Origin: JBAXGW01 sp037139195 | GTDB lineage: Bacteria > Bacteroidota > Bacteroidia > Bacteroidales > JAHJDW01 | NCBI GenBank assembly: GCA_037139195.1 | Contig: JBAXGW010000039.1 | Location: 1-40,640, forward strand | Direction of reading: 5' to 3' | DNA: 40,640 bases | Shown here: one piece after another, positions 6,164 through 14,845 of the stretch | How positions within the stretch are numbered: position 1 is the first letter of the stretch | Layout of the letters: each line of letters begins with the position of its first letter | Made by a program: the position numbers and the translations under genes | Notes under the pieces: model-generated | What the model was told of the DNA's origin: nothing | Database searches by the model: none | The model's input: only the letters and a program-made list of their open reading frames with translations

Positions 6164-8368
6164 TTAAATTTCAAAAGTCACAAAGTTTCCTCTCATTCCA
6201 GTTCCTCCCATAATAGGGTCAGTCATTACATTTGTAATAAGTTCTGTATCAGAAGCTCCTTTGCCAAAACTTTGATTCATTCGTTTGTCTGTATGACCAA
6301 ATCCATGAACTATATAAACAGAGTCGTGTCGGATTCGTTCGGTAATTCTAACTTTTATTGAGAACGAAGAAACAACATCATCTTGATTTTTCAGTTTTAC
6401 ATACTGACCTTCTTTCAAATCCCAAATTTTTGCCACTTTTGGATTAACCCAAACCGTATTTTCATCCATCAAATCCGTAAGATTTGCATTGTTTGTGGTA
6501 CGGCCAAAAGTATGCATTGGAGCGCGACCATAATTCAAGCGATAATATCCTTCAGCTGGTTCGGGGTGTTTGGTGTAAACTGGAAGCGGAGGGAAACCTT
6601 CTGCCTCAAAAGCAGTTGAATATAATTGAACTTTACCAGAATCTGTATTGAATTCGTATTTAGAACCTTTTGGAATATAGAGTTCATGATCAGGAGTTGG
6701 AATCGTTTTTACACCAATTTTTTTCATTTCTGCTAACGAAGAACCCATTTCTTTTAATTCCCAATCCAATTCTTCTTCTTGAGTTTTAAATGGGAAATAG
6801 TCTTTTAAGCCAAGTTTTATTCCCAATTCTCGGGTCATCCACCAAGCTGATTTCGTGTCATTTAAAGGTTTTGCAGCAGGCATTCTTAAAGAGATATTCG
6901 CTTCTCTATTTTGGCTAACACGAAGAGAATCAAATCTTTCAAGGTAGGTGCATTCTGGAAGAACCACATCAGCCCAGCCCGTAATTTCCATAGGCATCGT
7001 GTCAACTGCAACTAATAATTCTAGGTTTTGAATTGCTTCTAAAGTATGAGGCGTATTTGGAAGTGTTTGAATTAAATTAGTTCCAACAACAAACCAAGCT
7101 TTAACTAATTTTGAATTATCAGCATTTTTCTTTGGAATTGAAGCGTCAACAATAACATTAGAAAGACCCAAATCTACTAAATTGTATTTGCCATCGGTAG
7201 TGTCTTTCCAAGTCCACTTAGGTTTTGGGAATTCTGGTAAGTGATGATGTTTCATTTCTGCTTTGTCAGGAAGATAAAAGCCTCCTTTTTGTCCCCAATT
7301 ACCAAATAGTGCATTCAAAATAGCCACAGCGCGAAGTCTTTGAGTATCATCGCCGTACCAAGTAGTATGTCTTCCTGGGTGTATAATAACTGCAGGACTT
7401 GCATCGTGCATCGCTTTTGCAGATTTAACAATTACATCAGGTTCAATTGTTGTAATTCCATAAGCCCATTCAGGGGTAAATGGAGCAACGTGTTGTTTAA
7501 GTTGTTCGAAGCCTTCACAGTTGATTTCAACAAATTGTTTATCGTACCATTCGTTTGCAATTACAACATTCATCCATGAAAGCAGAAGTGCAATATCAGT
7601 AGCAGGTTTTATTGGTAGCCAAAATTTTGATTTGCTTGCCGCTGTAGAAAAACGAGGATCAACCGTAATAATTGTCGCCACTTTGTCAATAGCATCGCTC
7701 ATTTCTTGAACTTGAGCATTATGCATATTTTCTCCCAAATGAGAACCTATCAAAACCAAACATTTTGTATCTCTTATGTCTAAAGGTTCGGGAGAACCTA
7801 ATCCAGCTCCAAAAGTTGCAGCAAAAGCAGTTTCACGAGGACCCATACATTGTGCAAAAGACGGTTTTGCAATATTATCAGAACCAAAAGCTTTTATTAG
7901 ATTTGTAAAATATTTACCGCCAGAACCATGATGAAATAAAGCGATGCTTTCTGGACCAAATTTGCCAGAAATATATTTCATTCGCTTAGCAATCAAATCA
8001 AAAGCTTCATCCCAACTAGCTTCTCTAAAAGTTTGTTGTCCTCTACTGTTATTAACTCTAATTAGAGGCTTCTTCAATCTGTCATTATCGTAATATGCAC
8101 CCAATCCTCCAGTTCCTCTTGGGCAAAGTCTTCCATTGCAATGTGGGTCTGCATCATTTCCTGTTAGTTTCTGAATCTTCCCATCTTTATCTGTGTGAGC
8201 CCATCCAGCACATTGCCAAAAGCAAATTTCGCAATAGGTTGGAAAACGCCCAAAACTTGCAATTGCTTCTTCATCCGACATATTTAATAGTTGATGCAGA
8301 ATTGTCCCTGAAACTGCTAATCCGCCCAAACCAAGTGCTGATATTTTAAGAAATTCTCGTCTTTGCAT
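6164..8368 (-). CDS. psrA: Polysulfide/thiosulfate reductase-type molybdopterin catalytic subunit
   Basis: The 734-residue protein begins with a twin-arginine export signal (RREFLKIS, residues 3-10, then a hydrophobic run to about 26), so the enzyme works outside the cytoplasmic membrane. A [4Fe-4S] site follows: Cys46, Cys49, Cys53 and Cys82 (spacing 2-3-28), with CPRGTGG after the last Cys. At residues 171-177 FAQCMGP supplies Cys174, the expected Mo ligand of the PsrA/PhsA group (Cys rather than Ser or Asp). The C-terminal MGD-binding domain includes NYGRAPMHTFGRT and AKIWDLKEGQYVKL. Length fits PsrA/PhsA (about 750) and not TtrA (about 1000). Substrate (polysulfide, thiosulfate, or another sulfur oxyanion) cannot be decided by sequence. 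First gene of the cluster, under a promoter-like box at 8389-8396. Confidence 0.88.
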   Translation of the reverse strand: MQRREFLKISALGLGGLAVSGTILHQLLNMSDEEAIASFGRFPTYCEICFWQCAGWAHTDKDGKIQKLTGNDADPHCNGRLCPRGTGGLGAYYDNDRLKKPLIRVNNSRGQQTFREASWDEAFDLIAKRMKYISGKFGPESIALFHHGSGGKYFTNLIKAFGSDNIAKPSFAQCMGPRETAFAATFGAGLGSPEPLDIRDTKCLVLIGSHLGENMHNAQVQEMSDAIDKVATIITVDPRFSTAASKSKFWLPIKPATDIALLLSWMNVVIANEWYDKQFVEINCEGFEQLKQHVAPFTPEWAYGITTIEPDVIVKSAKAMHDASPAVIIHPGRHTTWYGDDTQRLRAVAILNALFGNWGQKGGFYLPDKAEMKHHHLPEFPKPKWTWKDTTDGKYNLVDLGLSNVIVDASIPKKNADNSKLVKAWFVVGTNLIQTLPNTPHTLEAIQNLELLVAVDTMPMEITGWADVVLPECTYLERFDSLRVSQNREANISLRMPAAKPLNDTKSAWWMTRELGIKLGLKDYFPFKTQEEELDWELKEMGSSLAEMKKIGVKTIPTPDHELYIPKGSKYEFNTDSGKVQLYSTAFEAEGFPPLPVYTKHPEPAEGYYRLNYGRAPMHTFGRTTNNANLTDLMDENTVWVNPKVAKIWDLKEGQYVKLKNQDDVVSSFSIKVRITERIRHDSVYIVHGFGHTDKRMNQSFGKGASDTELITNVMTDPIMGGTGMRGNFVTFEI

Positions 8369-8685
8369 AAAAATGGTTTTTATTATTTCAAAGATAATAA
8401 ATAAATATATAAATATCTATATAAGTAGATAGAAAAATTTTAATTTAGAATTTGTTTAAATAAATTTCAACTAAATCGTCCAATACAATATTACAAAAAA
8501 AATGAATGTAAATGTGTTTTAAGTTTAAAAAATAGAATTAATTGTTGAATAATATGCAATAAGAATGATAGGATAAATTGATGTAATTTAAAGAAAAACA
8601 GTAGTTTTAGATTTGTTTATTCATTTTTCAAGAAAATTGATTACATATTTTTGTTGAAATATATTTTAAGGCTCAATTACAGGAA
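8369..8685. promoter_or_regulatory. 317-base leader of the sulfur operon
   Basis: No open reading frame is supported here. On the minus strand TATCTTTG (8389-8396) matches the Bacteroidota -7 box TAnnTTTG exactly and lies 20 bases upstream of psrA. Where the -33 TTTG should be there is instead a 6-bp inverted repeat, TATCTA at 8414-8419 and TAGATA at 8426-8431 with a 6-base spacer. A promoter lacking its -33 element and carrying a palindrome at that place is compatible with activator control. The remaining bases to 8685 are A/T-rich with no structure I can name. Confidence 0.45.
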
Positions 8686-9951
8686 TCAATATCCATATTT
8701 CTTCCACAATTCTCTCAAACGTTCTCTTATTTTTAATTCGGCGGGATTGTTCTGGGGTTCGTAGAATTTGGTTTTTTGAATTTTTTCTGGAAGAAACTCT
8801 TGTTCTACAAAATTGCCTTCAAAATCGTGAGCATATTTGTAATTTGCACCATAATTCAAATCTTTCATTAGTTTAGTTGGTGCATTTCTAATAGGTAGCG
8901 GAACTGAAAGATTGCCTGTTTTTCTAACAAGGTCTTGGGCTTTATTTATAGCCATATAGCTAGCATTGCTTTTTGCAGATTGAGCCAAATATATCGCTGT
9001 TTGTGAAAGAATTATTCTTGATTCGGGAAACCCAATTTTACTAACTGCATCAAAGCAAGTATTTGCTAAAAGTAAGGCGTTTGGATTAGCATTTCCAACA
9101 TCTTCAGAAGCTAGAATTAGCATTCTCCGTGCAATGAATTTGGGATCTTCACCGCCTTCAATCATCCGGGCAAGCCAATAAACAGCGGCATTTGGGTCGC
9201 TTCCACGCATTGATTTTATAAATGCCGAAATTATATCATAATGTTGCTCGCCATTTTTATCATAAATGGCTATGTTTTGCTGAATAACTTTTTGAACAAC
9301 TTCATTATTAATAATAATGGTATTAGTTTCAATTGCTTTAGTTATTAACTCAAATATGTTCAGTAGTTTACGAGCATCACCTCCAGAAAATCCCAGCAGG
9401 GCTTCGTATTCTTCAAGTCTGATTGTTTTGCCTGTTATTTGAGAAAATCGCTCTATTCCTTTATTTAATATTTCTAGTAAGTTTTCTTTGTCGAGTTCTT
9501 TTAAAACATAAACCTGACAACGAGAAAGGAGTGGAGTAATAACTTCAAACGAAGGATTTTCGGTTGTAGCACCAATTAGTGTTATTGTTCCTTTTTCTAC
9601 AGCTCCAAGTAAAGAATCCTGTTGACTTTTATTAAATCGATGGATTTCATCTATAAATAGAATTGCTTTTGGTTCTTTTGCAGCTTGTTCAATAACCTCT
9701 CGTACGTCCTTAACACCAGAAGATATGGCACTCAAGGTGAAGAATTTACAGTTGCAAACTTGAGAAATAATAGTTGCTAAAGTTGTTTTTCCCACACCTG
9801 GAGGCCCCCAGAAAATCATAGAATGAATATTCCCAGATTCAAGTAATTTTCTTAAAACAGCATCTTTACCTACAAGATGTTCTTGCCCAAAGAAATCATC
9901 CAGCGATTTTGGACGCATAATTTCTGCTAAAGGTTGATTGGTGTCTGACAT
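8686..9951 (-). CDS. rarA: Replication-associated recombination AAA+ ATPase RarA
   Basis: RarA (MgsA/WHIP/WRNIP1 family) is a cytoplasmic clamp-loader-like ATPase that acts at stalled replication forks. The 421-residue length is normal. The start PLAEIMRPKSLDDFFGQEHL is the family opening; Walker A is GPPGVGKTT (49-57), Walker B LFIDEIHRFNKSQQD (about 98-112), sensor 1 lies in TLIGATTENPSFEV, and the Arg finger region is LLSRCQVYVLKEL. The C-terminal GSDPNAAVYWLARMIEGGEDP segment and the KDLNYGANYKYAHDFEGNF segment are the tetramerisation domain signatures. A single-gene unit on the minus strand: its start is 217 bases from the divergent tonB-like gene and a promoter box is seen at 9970-9977. 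Confidence 0.95.
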   Translation of the reverse strand: MSDTNQPLAEIMRPKSLDDFFGQEHLVGKDAVLRKLLESGNIHSMIFWGPPGVGKTTLATIISQVCNCKFFTLSAISSGVKDVREVIEQAAKEPKAILFIDEIHRFNKSQQDSLLGAVEKGTITLIGATTENPSFEVITPLLSRCQVYVLKELDKENLLEILNKGIERFSQITGKTIRLEEYEALLGFSGGDARKLLNIFELITKAIETNTIIINNEVVQKVIQQNIAIYDKNGEQHYDIISAFIKSMRGSDPNAAVYWLARMIEGGEDPKFIARRMLILASEDVGNANPNALLLANTCFDAVSKIGFPESRIILSQTAIYLAQSAKSNASYMAINKAQDLVRKTGNLSVPLPIRNAPTKLMKDLNYGANYKYAHDFEGNFVEQEFLPEKIQKTKFYEPQNNPAELKIRERLRELWKKYGY

Positions 9952-9969
9952 AAATTGATTTTTATATTA

Positions 9970-9977
9970 CAAAAGTA
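9970..9977 (-). promoter_or_regulatory. Possible -7 box of rarA
   Basis: On the minus strand TACTTTTG matches TAnnTTTG, 18 bases upstream of the rarA ATG, giving a very short leader typical of this phylum. A clear TTTG at -33 is not seen. The rest of the 217-base gap up to 10168 holds no gene; the divergent tonB-like gene has only an imperfect box (TATTTTG near 10118-10124). Confidence 0.45.
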
Positions 9978-10168
9978 GTTGAATGATGAATACTAAAGCA
10001 GAGATTTTATAATTTCTTTTCACATTTCATGAACCTGCTTTTTAAATATTTTCCTTTCCCTTATAAAACTATACCGTTAACTGATTCAAATTGTCCGAAA
10101 ACTGATTCTGACTAGTTTATTTTGCAATCGTAGACTAATTTTATTTCATTAACTTAATTACCCACGCC

Positions 10169-10804
10169 ATGTTAGTTAAAAAAATAATTTCAGGGGAGAA
10201 AGAAAGAAAAAGAAATGCATTTTTAATCATGAGTCTTGTTGTTTCATTTTCAATAGTTATTTTTTCTTTTGAATGGGGAGAAAGAGGTTATGTTAATGCT
10301 TTTAGCACTTCAACCTTAAATAATAAGGCTTGTTATAAAGAAAATTCGGCAATGCAATTAACTTCATTAGAAAAGTATGTAATCACAAAAAAGGGTGCTG
10401 AGGTAAATGATACTGAGGAAGAAATAAAATCTACAGATGTTGTAGAATCATTTTCGATATATAATAATCAAGAAACTGCATGTAATGATCCATATATTAT
10501 TGTTGACGAGATGCCTGAATTTCCGGGGGGTGATGAAGGTAGAATTGAATTTTTTGCCAACAATATAAAATGTCCTGATTTGGCGCGACAAAATAGGGTG
10601 GAAGGAACAGTTTACATACAGTTTGTAATTGGAACAGATGGCTCAGTTAAGGATGTAGCTTTAGCTCGTGGCATTGGCAGTGGTTGCGATGAAGAAGCTA
10701 TAAGAATTGCTAAAATGATGCCTAAATGGAAACCAGGAAAACAAGGAAATAAATTGGTTAATGTTCTTTGTACAATTCCAATTAACTTCCAACTCAGTAA
10801 ATGA
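10169..10804 (+). CDS. TonB C-terminal-domain protein (energy transducer)
   Basis: The 211-residue protein has a basic N-terminus, one transmembrane helix (about residues 18-36), a periplasmic spacer and a TonB C-terminal domain (about residues 108-211). The domain shows the standard Bacteroidota wording: DEMPEFPGGDEG, VEGTVYIQFVIGTDGSV, CDEEAIRIAKMMPKWKPGKQ, and TIPINFQL at the end. TonB proteins couple the proton-motive force to outer-membrane transporters; no ExbB/ExbD or TonB-dependent receptor lies next to it, so its partner cannot be told. The spacer is short and not proline-rich, unlike classical TonB, which is usual for the many small TonB-like proteins in this phylum. A strong terminator follows at 10843-10868, so it is a single-gene transcript. 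Confidence 0.85.
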   Translation: MLVKKIISGEKERKRNAFLIMSLVVSFSIVIFSFEWGERGYVNAFSTSTLNNKACYKENSAMQLTSLEKYVITKKGAEVNDTEEEIKSTDVVESFSIYNNQETACNDPYIIVDEMPEFPGGDEGRIEFFANNIKCPDLARQNRVEGTVYIQFVIGTDGSVKDVALARGIGSGCDEEAIRIAKMMPKWKPGKQGNKLVNVLCTIPINFQLSK

Positions 10805-10842
10805 GTACACTACTTTAGTTTTGGGGTTTATTAATTTGAAAG

Positions 10843-10868
10843 AAGAGGTTTTTACAACCTCTTTTTTT
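10843..10868 (+). terminator. Intrinsic terminator of the tonB-like gene
   Basis: An 8-bp stem (10843-10850 with 10856-10863), 5-base loop and a run of seven T at 10862-10868, 38 bases after the stop codon. Confidence 0.85.
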
Positions 10869-11035
10869 GTGAAAATTAGAAAAATGAAATACTATTGAGA
10901 AATATAATTTTAAATGGATAGGATATTAATAATAATTGACAGGGTGTATAATTAGAATTTGTGAAAAATATTTTTTCTCTATGCAACCAATTTCGATTTT
11001 GTAATGTCTTGTATTTAAAACTAAAATAATACATT

Positions 11036-13960
11036 ATGAAAAAAATTATTACACTTGCAATTTTTGCTGTTTTTAGCGGATTATTTGCAAAAGCACAGGA
11101 TGTCTCAATCGTCCATCCTAGCCAAGGAAGTCAAATAGAAAGAGGAGCAGAGCTTTTTGCTGTTATTAACAAAAGCCAAAAAAACAAATCCATGCGTATT
11201 CTAGCTTCTGATTGGAAATGGGATACTATTTGTACATACACTACATTGGGTGTTTATCAAAGATTTACGCAAACTATAGATGCTAATGGCAATATTGCAA
11301 CCAGGTTAGTTGAACAGAAAGATAATAGTAATTGGATGAATTTTGAAAAAAGTGTTTATACTTACGATGCTTACGGAAAGCTATTGTCGAAAAACAGAGA
11401 AAGATGGCTAAATAATACTTGGAGTAATTCTGAAAAATTATCATTTACTTACGATGCTAATGGAAATAAGTTAACAGAAAAATATGAAAGGTGGCAAAAT
11501 AATACCTGGACGATTGATTGGTCGTATACTTATACATACGATATTGATAATAAGATGTTGACGAAATCAACTGGTAATGACTGGATTACAACATATTCCT
11601 ATGATATTAATGGAAATCTTATGACTGAATTTAATGAATATCTTGGGGCTACTAATTGGGAAACTAACTCCCGTATTAATTATAGTTATGATGTTAATAA
11701 TAATATGACGATAATATTGTATGAACAATGGAAAAATGGGGCTTGGGAAAATTATTATAAAACATTATATACTTACAATTCGAATGGAAATATTTTAACC
11801 TCAACAAATGAATATTGGGATAATAATACGTGGATGTCTTATAATCCATCTTATACATATACTTACGATGCTAATGGAAAGCGATTGACAGATGTTTATA
11901 TAGCTGGAAATCCAGCTTCGTATTCAGAATTAGGGACATATCAATATGATGCCAATGGAAACATGGTGGAACGAATGTTCGAAATTCATGACCAATGGAA
12001 CGGTGTTCAGAACATCAATAAATACAAATATACTTATGCCTATGATTCAGAAGGACATTCGATTAGCGGTAAAGGCGAAAGATTAAATAATGGCGTATGG
12101 GAGCCTGTAAATGGAAATGTTGCTTTCCCAAGTGGACAGAACAAGCCATATTCTTTATACTATTGGAGTGATTATCCTTGGTTTAATTTTTATTGTGATT
12201 CAATTTCTAATATATATCGCTTCGATGCAAGTGATGAGAATTCTAATTTAACTCAAGACAGTTGTTTCAGTATGTCAATAAGCAGTATGAACAATAGCGG
12301 TTCGGCAAATGTTTGGGTAAGTGATTCTACAGCGGTTTATTCTTATTTATGGAGCAATAACGTGACAACCCCTTGGGTTAATAATTTAAATTCAGGATAT
12401 TATTGCGTAACTGTTTCAGGATATAATGGTTGTGTTAAATCTGGTTGTGTATATGTGAGTGCAATACAAGATACAACAACTGTTCAAGATAGTTGTTTTA
12501 GTATAAGTGTTAGTAGTTATAATGGTTCGGCAAGTGTTTGGGTTAGTGATAGCATTGGGGTTTATTCTTATTACTGGAGCAACAATGCAGCAACGCCTAC
12601 AATTAGCAATTTAAATTCGGGATATTATTGCGTTACTGTTACGGGATATAATGGTTGTGTTAAATCGGCTTGTGCATATGTAACAGGAACACAAGATTCT
12701 TGTTTTAGTTTGCAAATATATACAATGGATAACAATTCTCTTGGTGGTAAAACTGTAAATGTTAGTATAAATGCTAATTCATATAATAATGTTTATAGCT
12801 ATTTGTGGAGCACTGGAGATACTACTAATTCTATTTCTGGGATAAATCCGGGTACCTATTGTGTAACTGTTTCAAATCAATATGGTTGTTCGAGGAGTGC
12901 TTGTACTTATATTTCGGATACAATTCAACTAGACACTTGTTTCAATTTATCATTATATGGTAACTCCATTCATGATGCAAATCAAAATGATGGAATGGTT
13001 GGTGCATATGTTTCTGCATCCTATAATACAAATGATTCGTTAGAATATGAATTTTTATGGAATACAGGTCAAACAACTCAATGGATAGATAGTTTAGCAA
13101 TCGGTTTATATTGTGTAACTGTTACAAATTCATTAGGCTGTGTTCGAACAGCTTGTTATGAAGTAGTTGATTCATCTGCTTATAATAATAATTCATTGTC
13201 TGTATACATTGATGCTCAAGCTTCTTATTCCGATTCAAGTAGTTGTACGGGTTCTGCAGTTGCTTCGGTGAATAATAATTCTAATTCAAACCAATTTATA
13301 TGGAGCAATGGCCAAACATCTCAAGCAATTTATAATTTGTGTCCTGGTTATTATTGTGTAACAGTAATCGATATTTATGGTAATCAGGCTGCATCATGTA
13401 CATATATTGAAGATTATACTAATTATGATTCAACCAATGTGGTAGTTCCTACCGATACAGTGGCATCAACGTTGGACTCTTGTTTCCTTAATGGAGTTAT
13501 AGATTCAGCTTGGGTAAGTGGCGTTTACGCAAATGCAAATGGGGTATATGCTGAATGGCATATTGTGCAAAATGGTGTTGAAATGATAGTTGCTATAAGC
13601 TATGCAATAGATTCTGCTGGAACTTATCAATTAAATCTTGTAATTAATTGTTTAAACAAAAGTCTTAATTTGATGTTTAGTGATATTTATACTGTTACAG
13701 ACGAAGATTTGGAAATACAAAGTGTTTTCGAAAACCACAAAAAAACGCTTATAATAATGCCAAATCCAGCTGTTGATAATATACAGGTGAATTATATTGG
13801 AAATGCAAAATATGAAGTAATTAATATGCAAGGAATGTTGGTACTTCAGGGAGAAATTAGAAATTCAGAGAAAATTAATATTTCTGAATTGACTTCAGGT
13901 TGTTATATTTTAAATTTACACAATGAAAAACAAAGTTTAATAGGACGATTTGTTAAATAG
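11036..13960 (+). CDS. Secreted T9SS cargo protein with YD-type repeats and Cys-rich SprB-like modules
   Basis: A 974-residue surface protein. Residues 1-20 (MKKIITLAIFAVFSGLFAKA) are a signal peptide. About residues 75-355 are degenerate YD repeats of the form YTYDANGKLL...ERWxNNTW. From about residue 407 to 780 come five related modules that begin DSCF (407, 484, 553, 632 and a variant near 725) and contain YYCVTV and KSxC; they resemble SprB repeats of gliding adhesins. A further short DSCF domain starts near 813. The last 75 residues (IIMPNPAVDNIQV... GCYILNLHN... GRFVK) are a type A T9SS sorting domain, so it is exported by Sec and then T9SS and fixed at or released from the surface. Function (adhesin-like) is inferred. 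Modules 1 and 2 are nearly identical at DNA level. No clear promoter box seen upstream; a strong bidirectional hairpin follows. Confidence 0.85.
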   Translation: MKKIITLAIFAVFSGLFAKAQDVSIVHPSQGSQIERGAELFAVINKSQKNKSMRILASDWKWDTICTYTTLGVYQRFTQTIDANGNIATRLVEQKDNSNWMNFEKSVYTYDAYGKLLSKNRERWLNNTWSNSEKLSFTYDANGNKLTEKYERWQNNTWTIDWSYTYTYDIDNKMLTKSTGNDWITTYSYDINGNLMTEFNEYLGATNWETNSRINYSYDVNNNMTIILYEQWKNGAWENYYKTLYTYNSNGNILTSTNEYWDNNTWMSYNPSYTYTYDANGKRLTDVYIAGNPASYSELGTYQYDANGNMVERMFEIHDQWNGVQNINKYKYTYAYDSEGHSISGKGERLNNGVWEPVNGNVAFPSGQNKPYSLYYWSDYPWFNFYCDSISNIYRFDASDENSNLTQDSCFSMSISSMNNSGSANVWVSDSTAVYSYLWSNNVTTPWVNNLNSGYYCVTVSGYNGCVKSGCVYVSAIQDTTTVQDSCFSISVSSYNGSASVWVSDSIGVYSYYWSNNAATPTISNLNSGYYCVTVTGYNGCVKSACAYVTGTQDSCFSLQIYTMDNNSLGGKTVNVSINANSYNNVYSYLWSTGDTTNSISGINPGTYCVTVSNQYGCSRSACTYISDTIQLDTCFNLSLYGNSIHDANQNDGMVGAYVSASYNTNDSLEYEFLWNTGQTTQWIDSLAIGLYCVTVTNSLGCVRTACYEVVDSSAYNNNSLSVYIDAQASYSDSSSCTGSAVASVNNNSNSNQFIWSNGQTSQAIYNLCPGYYCVTVIDIYGNQAASCTYIEDYTNYDSTNVVVPTDTVASTLDSCFLNGVIDSAWVSGVYANANGVYAEWHIVQNGVEMIVAISYAIDSAGTYQLNLVINCLNKSLNLMFSDIYTVTDEDLEIQSVFENHKKTLIIMPNPAVDNIQVNYIGNAKYEVINMQGMLVLQGEIRNSEKINISELTSGCYILNLHNEKQSLIGRFVK
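12257..12711 (+). repeat. Tandem duplication within the T9SS cargo gene
   Basis: Two consecutive modules are copies at an offset of 225 bases (75 codons): for example 12393-12446 corresponds to 12618-12671 with few differences, including an identical run ATATAATGGTTGTGTTAAAT. The remaining modules are recognisable only at protein level. This is a recent in-frame duplication, a likely site of copy-number change. Confidence 0.8.
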
Positions 13961-14015
13961 TGATTACAAAAACAGGTATTCCTAAAATGAGGACTGAAAA
14001 AGTCACCTTATAAAT

Positions 14016-14056
14016 AAAAGCGATTAAGTAAAAATCAGATTTACTTAATCGCTTTT
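14016..14056. terminator. Bidirectional terminator between the T9SS cargo gene and lolA
   Basis: A perfect 17-bp stem (14016-14032 with 14040-14056) with a 7-base loop. The ends of the stem are A-runs and T-runs, so it can stop transcription from both convergent directions: the plus-strand cargo gene ending at 13960 and the minus-strand parE-ftsK-lolA unit ending at 14170. The rest of the 209-base gap has no other feature. Confidence 0.82.
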
Positions 14057-14169
14057 TAGGTTTCTAATATTTTTTTAAACGATTTGAAGACATGCAGTTG
14101 CTATTATTTGTAAACTATTTAATAGCTCGTAAATTGCAAGGCCTGTATAATGCAAATAATGAGTAAGAA

Positions 14170-14820
14170 TTATCTCATGTCAATAACTTGAACACCTGGA
14201 TAACTAGCTTTGTTAAAAGTAAAAATACTTTCGTTTATAGAAATATTTGGCGTGAATTTTATAATTTTATATGTGTATATGGTGCCATTTTTTTCGTGAA
14301 TTGATGCGCTTGTTAACTGTTGTTTGTTTTTGTCAATTATTAAACGAACTTTGAAAAAAGATTTTCCTTTTATGGGTGTTAAGTCAATTATATGAACAGG
14401 AACTCCATTTTGAATTTCTTCTTTGATATATTTGTATTTAAAGCCTTTTTCCCAAATTGTGAAAATGCTAGTTGGATTTATTGCCTCTTCATCTTTAGAT
14501 GCATTATCAACATTTACTTCGTTTACATCTTTCAAATAAGTCCAAGTGGTTTTTCCATCCGAAATTACCGTTTGTGAAGCAAGTGTTAAATGGTATTTAT
14601 CTCCTTTTAGTTGAATTTTGCCTTGTTGGTTTTCGTTAATTTTATCTTTTGTATTAACCATTGATTGCGAAAATTCGACCTGCATTGATGTATACGTTTT
14701 TATTTTTGCAGAAACACCATCCAGTATTGATTTTGCTTTCGGGTCTTGAGCAGCAGGTTGGGCTATTGAAAAGCTCAGCGAAAAAATAAATAGTGCAGAT
14801 AATAAACCAATTTTTTTCAT
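14170..14820 (-). CDS. lolA: LolA-like periplasmic lipoprotein carrier
   Basis: The 216-residue protein has a signal peptide (MKKIGLLSALFIFSLSFSIAQ) and a LolA-type fold: AKSILDGVSAKIKTYTSMQVEFSQSM (about 28-53) is the opening helix and strand with the usual FxQ, then GKIQLKGDKYHL, VISDGKTTWTYLKDVNEV, and a Lys-rich LIIDKNKQQLTSASIHEKNGT hairpin. LolA proteins escort lipoproteins across the periplasm from LolCDE to the outer membrane; the Bacteroidota family is often annotated simply as outer-membrane lipoprotein carrier. It begins 25 bases after ftsK, an arrangement seen often in this phylum, and the unit ends at the bidirectional hairpin at 14016-14056. Confidence 0.85.
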   Translation of the reverse strand: MKKIGLLSALFIFSLSFSIAQPAAQDPKAKSILDGVSAKIKTYTSMQVEFSQSMVNTKDKINENQQGKIQLKGDKYHLTLASQTVISDGKTTWTYLKDVNEVNVDNASKDEEAINPTSIFTIWEKGFKYKYIKEEIQNGVPVHIIDLTPIKGKSFFKVRLIIDKNKQQLTSASIHEKNGTIYTYKIIKFTPNISINESIFTFNKASYPGVQVIDMR

Positions 14821-14845
14821 TGCGTTAATATTAAAATATTGTTAA

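Noticed and set aside
6164..8368. psrA-like gene as tetrathionate or arsenate reductase
   Set aside because: TtrA and ArrA are markedly longer; 734 residues and Cys174 fit the PsrA/PhsA group better. The exact sulfur substrate stays open.
12257..12711. Regularly spaced repeats considered as CRISPR
   Set aside because: Repeats are in frame within a coding gene, 225 bases apart, and diverge at codon third positions; there are no spacers or cas genes.
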